Origin: CAZQMX01 sp964594965
GTDB taxonomy: Bacteria > Patescibacteriota > Minisyncoccia > Portnoybacterales > UBA2143
Assembly (NCBI GenBank): GCA_964594965.1
Contig: CAZQMX010000004.1
Coordinates: 1-46,720, forward strand
Reading direction: 5' to 3'
DNA length: 46,720 nt
Part shown: piece after piece, positions 42,881 to 46,720 of the stretch
Layout: each line of letters starts with the position of its first letter
Numbering within the stretch: the first letter of the stretch is position 1
Notes under the pieces: model-generated
The model's database searches: none
The model's input: the letters and a program-made list of their open reading frames with translations, nothing else
Told to the model about the DNA's origin: nothing
Program-made: the position numbers and the translations under genes

Positions 42881-44816
42881 TTTGTTTTCTGACTTCCCAT
42901 CCTTCTTGTTCCAGGGATTTAATAATCTTATCCTGTAATTTGTTGACTTCAATATCAGTCAAAGTCTTTTTATCAGACTGGAAGATAATATGAAAGGCTA
43001 GATTTTTTCTTCCATCAGGAATTTTTTCTCCTTCGTAAATATCGAACAAATCAATATCTTTAACTAACGGACCGCCTGAAGAATTAATTAAATTCAAAAC
43101 CTGAACTACCTTTGTTCCTGGATCAACTAAAACCGCGATATCCCTGACAATAGCCGGATATTTTGAGGGCGGCAGATAGGCTCTTTCTTCGGTTGCTAAT
43201 TGAACCAGTTTAGAAAAATCAAGCTCGAAGGCGTTATCGCCAACCCAGCCAATTAAATCATTTCCAACCTTGATTTCAGCTTTTTTCAAATCATCCTTAT
43301 CTTCAAACTCATCATCATACCAGATATCGCTAATCCGTAATCTATTTAAAAGAGTATCAATAATTCCTTTTAATCGGTAAAAGTCATCTGGGAAAAGAAC
43401 CGCGGCGATTTTTTTCATTTCCTTGATTTTCTTGCCATCTTTTTCAAAAACCCGGCCAATTTCGAAAAGACGAACCTGGTCAAAAAATCTCTTATTCCTG
43501 GAAATATTCTTTAAAAGATTGGGAATTAAAGACGGCCTTAAATATTTCTGTTCCTGGCTGAGTGGATTAAGCAATTTAACTGAACCATTATCGGGAATAA
43601 ATGAATAATTGTAGGCCTCGGAAAAGCCCAAATGAGTTAAAATCTCTCTAACTTTGTTCTGGCAAACCAAATCTTCATTTCTTTCAGAAGGAATCAAAGT
43701 TGCTTCCGGCAGTTTTGAAGGAATTTTTTCAAATCCATATATCCGGCCAATTTCTTCAATCAAATCTTCTTCGATATTAACATCCAATCGCCAGAATGGA
43801 GTGACAACTTGAAACATAGAACCTGAAACATGTAACACAAATCTTAATCTTTCTAGAATAACTTTTATTTCTCTGTCCGATATATTTACTCCGAGTAATT
43901 TCCTGACTTTCTCTGGATTCAATTTGATTGTTTTGGTTTTTTGTTTAATTGGATAAAGATCAACTCTGCCTTTGGCTACTTTGCCATTGGCATGCTCCTG
44001 GATTAAAGCACTGGCCATATCAATTCCAACTTCTGTTAATCCGGGACTAATCTCGTTTTCAAAACGCCAGGAAGCATCAGTTCGGAGTTTTAACTGCTGG
44101 GAAGCTTTTCTGGTTAATTGCGGAGAGAAATTAGCTGCTTCCAAAATGACTCTTTTGGTTTTTTTGTCAATTTCAGGACCCTCTCCCCCCTTTATTCCGG
44201 CAATGCCAATTGGATTTTCCCTGTCGGCAATGACTAAAATATTTGGATCAAGAGAATATTTCTCTTTATCCAAACTAACAATCTTTTCTCCTTTTTTAGC
44301 TCGGCGGACGATAATGGTCTGGCCTTTTAGTTTATCAGCGTCAAAAGCATGAAGGGGTTGGCCGGTTTCAAGCATGGCGTAATTGGTAATATCAACAATA
44401 TTGTTAATTGGTCTTAATCCGCAGGTTCTTAATCTTTTTTGAATCCAATCCGGCGAAGGACCGACTTTAACATCTAGAATTGCCCGAGCGGTATATCGGA
44501 GACAATCATTCTTATCCCTGACATCAACCTTAACAATATCATTGGCTGATTCTTCTGTTTGATTAATTTTCTTGGAATAATCTTCTGGATTAAAAGGAAT
44601 TTTAAGCAAGGCTGATATTTCCCCGGCAATACCCCAATGACTTAAACAATCATGAGCCCGATTGGGCAAAACATCAATATCTAAAATATGGTCTTTGCCC
44701 ATTGTTCCGGCCACCTCGGTTTCAAAAGAATGCATGGTTAAAAGGTCAGCCAGTTCTTCTGGATTAGGTAATTTCTTTTTGTAAAATGATTGAAGCCAGT
44801 TATAGGAGACTTTCAT
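42867..44816 (-). CDS. pheT: Phenylalanyl-tRNA synthetase beta subunit, short form
   Basis: PheT pairs with PheS to charge tRNA-Phe and carries the editing site. From ATG 44816 (MKVSYNWLQSFYKKKLPNPE) the protein has 649 residues; about 790-800 is usual in bacteria. The missing part is mainly the N-terminal tRNA-binding OB insertion: DHILDIDVLPNRAHDCLSHW follows directly after the first 50 residues. The B3/B4 editing domain, B5, the synthetase-like core and the C-terminal anticodon-binding domain are present. The peptide LHVSGSMFQV is translated microrepeat (43809-43840). Confidence 0.95.
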   Translation of the reverse strand: MKVSYNWLQSFYKKKLPNPEELADLLTMHSFETEVAGTMGKDHILDIDVLPNRAHDCLSHWGIAGEISALLKIPFNPEDYSKKINQTEESANDIVKVDVRDKNDCLRYTARAILDVKVGPSPDWIQKRLRTCGLRPINNIVDITNYAMLETGQPLHAFDADKLKGQTIIVRRAKKGEKIVSLDKEKYSLDPNILVIADRENPIGIAGIKGGEGPEIDKKTKRVILEAANFSPQLTRKASQQLKLRTDASWRFENEISPGLTEVGIDMASALIQEHANGKVAKGRVDLYPIKQKTKTIKLNPEKVRKLLGVNISDREIKVILERLRFVLHVSGSMFQVVTPFWRLDVNIEEDLIEEIGRIYGFEKIPSKLPEATLIPSERNEDLVCQNKVREILTHLGFSEAYNYSFIPDNGSVKLLNPLSQEQKYLRPSLIPNLLKNISRNKRFFDQVRLFEIGRVFEKDGKKIKEMKKIAAVLFPDDFYRLKGIIDTLLNRLRISDIWYDDEFEDKDDLKKAEIKVGNDLIGWVGDNAFELDFSKLVQLATEERAYLPPSKYPAIVRDIAVLVDPGTKVVQVLNLINSSGGPLVKDIDLFDIYEGEKIPDGRKNLAFHIIFQSDKKTLTDIEVNKLQDKIIKSLEQEGWEVRKQNAKS

Positions 44817-44823
44817 TATTGTC

Positions 44824-44883
44824 GTCATTCTGAACGCAGTGAAGAATCTGTTTATATAGATCCTTCGCTTCGCTCAGGATGAC
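44824..44883. repeat. REP-like palindrome between pheS and pheT (family F copy 4)
   Basis: GTCATTCTGAACGCAGTGAA ... TCGCTTCGCTCAGGATGAC differs from the 12310-12369 copy at only a few positions. It fills the gap between the pheS stop and pheT start. Confidence 0.9.
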
Positions 44884-44886
44884 AAT

Positions 44887-45867
44887 CTAAAACTGTTTTA
44901 AAAACCTTAAATCATTTGAATAAAACAACCTGATGTCATTAACTTTGTATTTAATCATGGCTAATCTTTCCAAACCGGCGCCAAAAGCAAATCCCTGCCA
45001 TTTTTTAGAATAGCCGACATTTTTAAAAACATTAGGATGAACCATGCCGGCTCCCATTAATTCAAGCCATTTGCCTCCTTTGGGCTTAGCATCAACCTCA
45101 AAGCCCGGTTCAACAAATGGGAAATAGCTTGGCCTTAATCTGATTTCAGTCTCCTTTCCAAAAAACCTGGTTAAAAACCCTTCAATTACTCCCTTGAAAT
45201 TAGCGGCTGAAATATTTTGACCAACCATTAATCCTTCAACCTGGTAAAACTGGGCTTCATGAGTAGAATCTGTCGCTTCATGGCGAAAACACCGGCCCGG
45301 GACAATCATTCTCAAAGGCGGATTATTCTTTTCCATATATCGTGCCTGCATTGGAGAAGTATGGGTCCTTAAAAGCAAATCAATGTCTTTGAGCCAGAAA
45401 GTATCCCACAAATCTCTGGCCGGATGGTCCTTGGGAATGTTTAAGGCATCAAAATTATAGTATTCAGTTTCAGCTTCCGGTCCATAGACAACGGAAAATC
45501 CCATTGACTGGAAAATATCTTCAACTTCTTTTTGAACCAGAGTAATTGGATGAAGATGGCCCTGGGGCGGTAATTTCCCCGGCGCTGTCACATCAATCCA
45601 ACCCTTTTTACCCTTGCCAAAATCAACTTTTTTAACAGAAAAACTTTCTCTTTTTTCTTTAAAAACTTCTTCCAAATCTTTTTTAATCTGATTGGCTAAT
45701 TGGCCTTTTTCTTTTCTTTCCTTTTCATTTAAATCCTTTAAAGAACGCAAAATCTTGGTCAATTCCCCTTTTCGACCAAGATATTGGGTATAGAGTTCAT
45801 CGAGCGCCTTCAGGTCTTTAGCCTGCTCTATCTCATTTTGAACATCTTCTTTTAATTTAGTAAGCAT
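44887..45867 (-). CDS. pheS: Phenylalanyl-tRNA synthetase alpha subunit
   Basis: PheS is the catalytic class II synthetase subunit. The 326-residue protein has an N-terminal coiled coil (about 1-85), then HPITLVQKEVEDIFQSMGFS, motif 2 GRCFRHEATDSTHEAQFYQV with EG, and motif 3 FAFGAGLERLAMIKY. Length is normal. It is upstream of pheT in the usual order, and downstream of a small membrane-protein gene. Confidence 0.97.
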   Translation of the reverse strand: MLTKLKEDVQNEIEQAKDLKALDELYTQYLGRKGELTKILRSLKDLNEKERKEKGQLANQIKKDLEEVFKEKRESFSVKKVDFGKGKKGWIDVTAPGKLPPQGHLHPITLVQKEVEDIFQSMGFSVVYGPEAETEYYNFDALNIPKDHPARDLWDTFWLKDIDLLLRTHTSPMQARYMEKNNPPLRMIVPGRCFRHEATDSTHEAQFYQVEGLMVGQNISAANFKGVIEGFLTRFFGKETEIRLRPSYFPFVEPGFEVDAKPKGGKWLELMGAGMVHPNVFKNVGYSKKWQGFAFGAGLERLAMIKYKVNDIRLFYSNDLRFLKQF

Positions 45868-45885
45868 ATTGATTGAATTATGATT

Positions 45886-46275
45886 CTATTTTCTCATCAG
45901 CCACCATTCAGCCAGACCAACTAAACCAACCAGCAAAACCAGATGCCACCAGGAAAGTATTCTTTGGCTTTGTAAAATTAGGACTGAAATTAAAATGACG
46001 CTGAAAAGCAATCCCTGGCGAAAAGAAACTTCTAAATTACGAACGACCTGGCTTTTGGGTAAAGGGATTCTTCTTTTCTTCCTGGTAATTTGCCTGACTA
46101 AAAATCCGATTAAAGTGAATACTCCGGTAAGGCTGATAAAAAGACAGGAATAGAATAGGATGAAAATCAAAGTCCCTGAATTATTCGGGTTGAAGTAGAT
46201 TAAAATAGCCGCCAAGCAGGCACTGGCTAGAAAAATGACCAGAATCAACCCTATTAGATAAGCCGATATATTCAT
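45886..46275 (-). CDS. Conserved-looking hypothetical membrane protein, 129 aa
   Basis: No family is named. It has four hydrophobic segments, at about residues 7-30 (LIGLILVIFLASACLAAILI), 35-62, 88-105 and 108-126. A basic cytoplasmic loop (RQITRKKRRIPLPKSQ) lies between the second and third. The C-terminus is WWLMRK. It leads the pheS-pheT-gyrB transcription unit, 19 nt before pheS. The gene could be a small transporter or regulator of the membrane; nothing in the sequence decides. Confidence 0.75.
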   Translation of the reverse strand: MNISAYLIGLILVIFLASACLAAILIYFNPNNSGTLIFILFYSCLFISLTGVFTLIGFLVRQITRKKRRIPLPKSQVVRNLEVSFRQGLLFSVILISVLILQSQRILSWWHLVLLVGLVGLAEWWLMRK

Positions 46276-46316
46276 ACTCTTTATACATTTTACTATATTT
46301 CCCAGACCAAGACAAG

Positions 46317-46388
46317 CCCCTCACCTAATCAGGATTTCTAAAAAATCTAATTTTCTTCCAGAAAATTGTATCCTGATTAGGTGAGGGG
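46317..46388. repeat. Long hairpin element, family A copy 3, covarying arms
   Basis: Arms CCCCTCACCTAATCAGGAT (46317-46335) and ATCCTGATTAGGTGAGGGG (46370-46388) have the same length and end sequence as the 512-584 and 24739-24809 copies, and an inner AATTTTCT-TCC-AGAAAATT hairpin. Five central arm positions differ from the other copies and all are matched by changes in the opposite arm. It lies just upstream of the tRNA promoter. Confidence 0.85.
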
Positions 46389-46405
46389 CAAGTCCCCAAA
46401 AGGGC

Positions 46406-46434
46406 TTGAAATATCTTGAAATGTGGAGTATAAT
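46406..46434 (+). promoter_or_regulatory. Promoter of the tRNA cluster
   Basis: TTGAAA (46406-46411), 17-nt spacer, TATAAT (46429-46434). Transcription should start at 46440-46442, that is at the first nucleotide of the first tRNA, giving little or no 5' leader. Confidence 0.85.
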
Positions 46435-46439
46435 GCTTT

Positions 46440-46510
46440 TGCGGGGTGGAGAAGTAGTATCTCGTGAGGCCCATAACCTCAAGACCCGGGTGCAATTCCC
46501 GGTCCCGCAA
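46440..46510 (+). tRNA. tRNA-Met (CAT), initiator-like, unusual elements
   Basis: Acceptor TGCGGGG pairs with TCCCGCA; discriminator A73; CCA is not encoded (CAA follows). TGG AGA after the acceptor resembles bacterial initiator tRNA (A11). The anticodon arm is TGAGG-CCCATAA-CCTCA: anticodon CAT with C at position 33 instead of the near-universal U. The three G:C pairs of initiators are AGG:CCU here. The D loop AGTAGTA lacks the GG pair, and the T loop is TGCAATT (G55). Confidence 0.8.
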
Positions 46511-46520
46511 CAAGATATAT

Positions 46521-46594
46521 GGCGGCGTAGCTCAGTCGGTTAGAGCACGAGATTCATAAGCTCGGGGTCGAAGGTTCGAGTCCTTCCGCCGCTA
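46521..46594 (+). tRNA. tRNA with CAT anticodon (elongator Met or Ile2)
   Basis: A 74-nt cloverleaf starting GGCGGCGTAGCTCAGTCGGT, with anticodon loop TTCATAA (CAT), normal T loop TTCGAGT, discriminator A and no encoded CCA (CTA follows). Whether it is elongator Met or the lysidine-modified Ile tRNA cannot be told from sequence alone. An A31-G39 mismatch closes the anticodon loop. Confidence 0.9.
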
Positions 46595-46611
46595 CTAAAA
46601 TTGAATATATT

Positions 46612-46687
46612 GGGGGCGTAGCTCAATTGGCAGAGCATCTGCCTGTCACGCAGAAGGTTACCGGTTCGAGCCCGGCCGTCCCCGCCA
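46612..46687 (+). tRNA. tRNA-Asp (anticodon GTC)
   Basis: A 76-nt cloverleaf starting GGGGGCGTAGCTCAATTGGC, anticodon stem TCTGC/GCAGA with loop CTGTCAC (GTC), T loop TTCGAGC, discriminator G and encoded CCA. Confidence 0.96.
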
Positions 46688-46720
46688 ATGTACATATTTG
46701 TACAGATTTGTAGATATTTG

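Noticed and set aside
43972..44352. 126-aa plus-strand frame antisense to pheT
   Set aside because: Shadow of pheT; composition follows the complement of conserved PheT codons.
46440..46687. tRNA cluster as an integration site
   Set aside because: No integrase and no direct repeat of a tRNA 3' end was seen in the window.

Overview
The window looks like a chromosomal segment of a Patescibacteria (CPR) genome, most likely Parcubacteria. This is inferred from a compact, AT-rich gene set made mostly of translation, cell-division, glycosylation and core-metabolism genes, almost all on the minus strand. Several genes are short or extended versions of the bacterial norm (PheT without its usual N-terminal insertion, RF2 without domain 1, Lys/Glu-tailed S16 and L32). 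Glycosyltransferases and a DUF4012 protein are prominent, and no ribosomal protein L1 gene follows L11. UGA serves as an ordinary stop and RF2 is present, so there is no sign of the recoded CPR genetic code.

Layout. 1-345 is the 5' part of a 16S rRNA gene (minus strand) with its promoter at 482-510. 595-5580 carries trmD, khpA, rpsP, rnc, nusB, rpmF, iscU and iscS. 5738-8493 has a GT2 glycosyltransferase (interrupted by a 10-N assembly gap), a polytopic GT-C-like protein and a membrane FKBP. 8501-12037 has tRNA-Gln, ftsX, ftsE, a four-helix-bundle gene, prfB, tRNA-Thr, tRNA-Gly and ftsB. 12404-24348 has lepA, a plus-strand orphan gene, murJ, a DUF4012 protein, three GT4 glycosyltransferases and a polyprenyl-phosphate sugar transferase. 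24417-25157 is a very large RNase P RNA. 25245-32628 has an orphan gene, rnhA, recJ, pgk, tpiA, dedA, galT and a second GT2. 32668-35400 has miaB and miaA on the plus strand, with a tiny minus-strand gene between them and a Cys-rich minus-strand gene overlapping the end of miaA. 35531-46275 has gatB, tmk, thyX, a dCMP deaminase, rplK, nusG, secE, gyrB, pheT, pheS and a membrane protein. The right end is a plus-strand tRNA cluster (fMet-like CAT, a second CAT, Asp).

The most striking property is the number of palindromic elements. At least six families of long hairpins fill the intergenic gaps, often flush with stop and start codons. Related palindromes sit inside RNA genes (16S helix-9 region; several places in RNase P RNA) and in frame inside protein genes (lepA, a GT4 gene, miaB, the start of miaA). 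Short microrepeats are absorbed into pheT, the DUF4012 gene and another GT4 gene. The best known parallel is the Rickettsia palindromic elements, which also enter proteins and rnpB; here several unrelated families appear to do so at once.

A second property is that the genes fall into two translational classes. The minus-strand backbone genes that I checked lack a Shine-Dalgarno sequence. A scattered set of apparently self-contained units (14390-15133, 25245-25766, 33756-33884, 34900-35400, tmk, thyX, dCMP deaminase) has strong SD motifs, and most have their own promoter or terminator. Three of them make a short dTMP pathway (dCMP to dUMP to dTMP to dTDP) at the place where rplA normally follows rplK.
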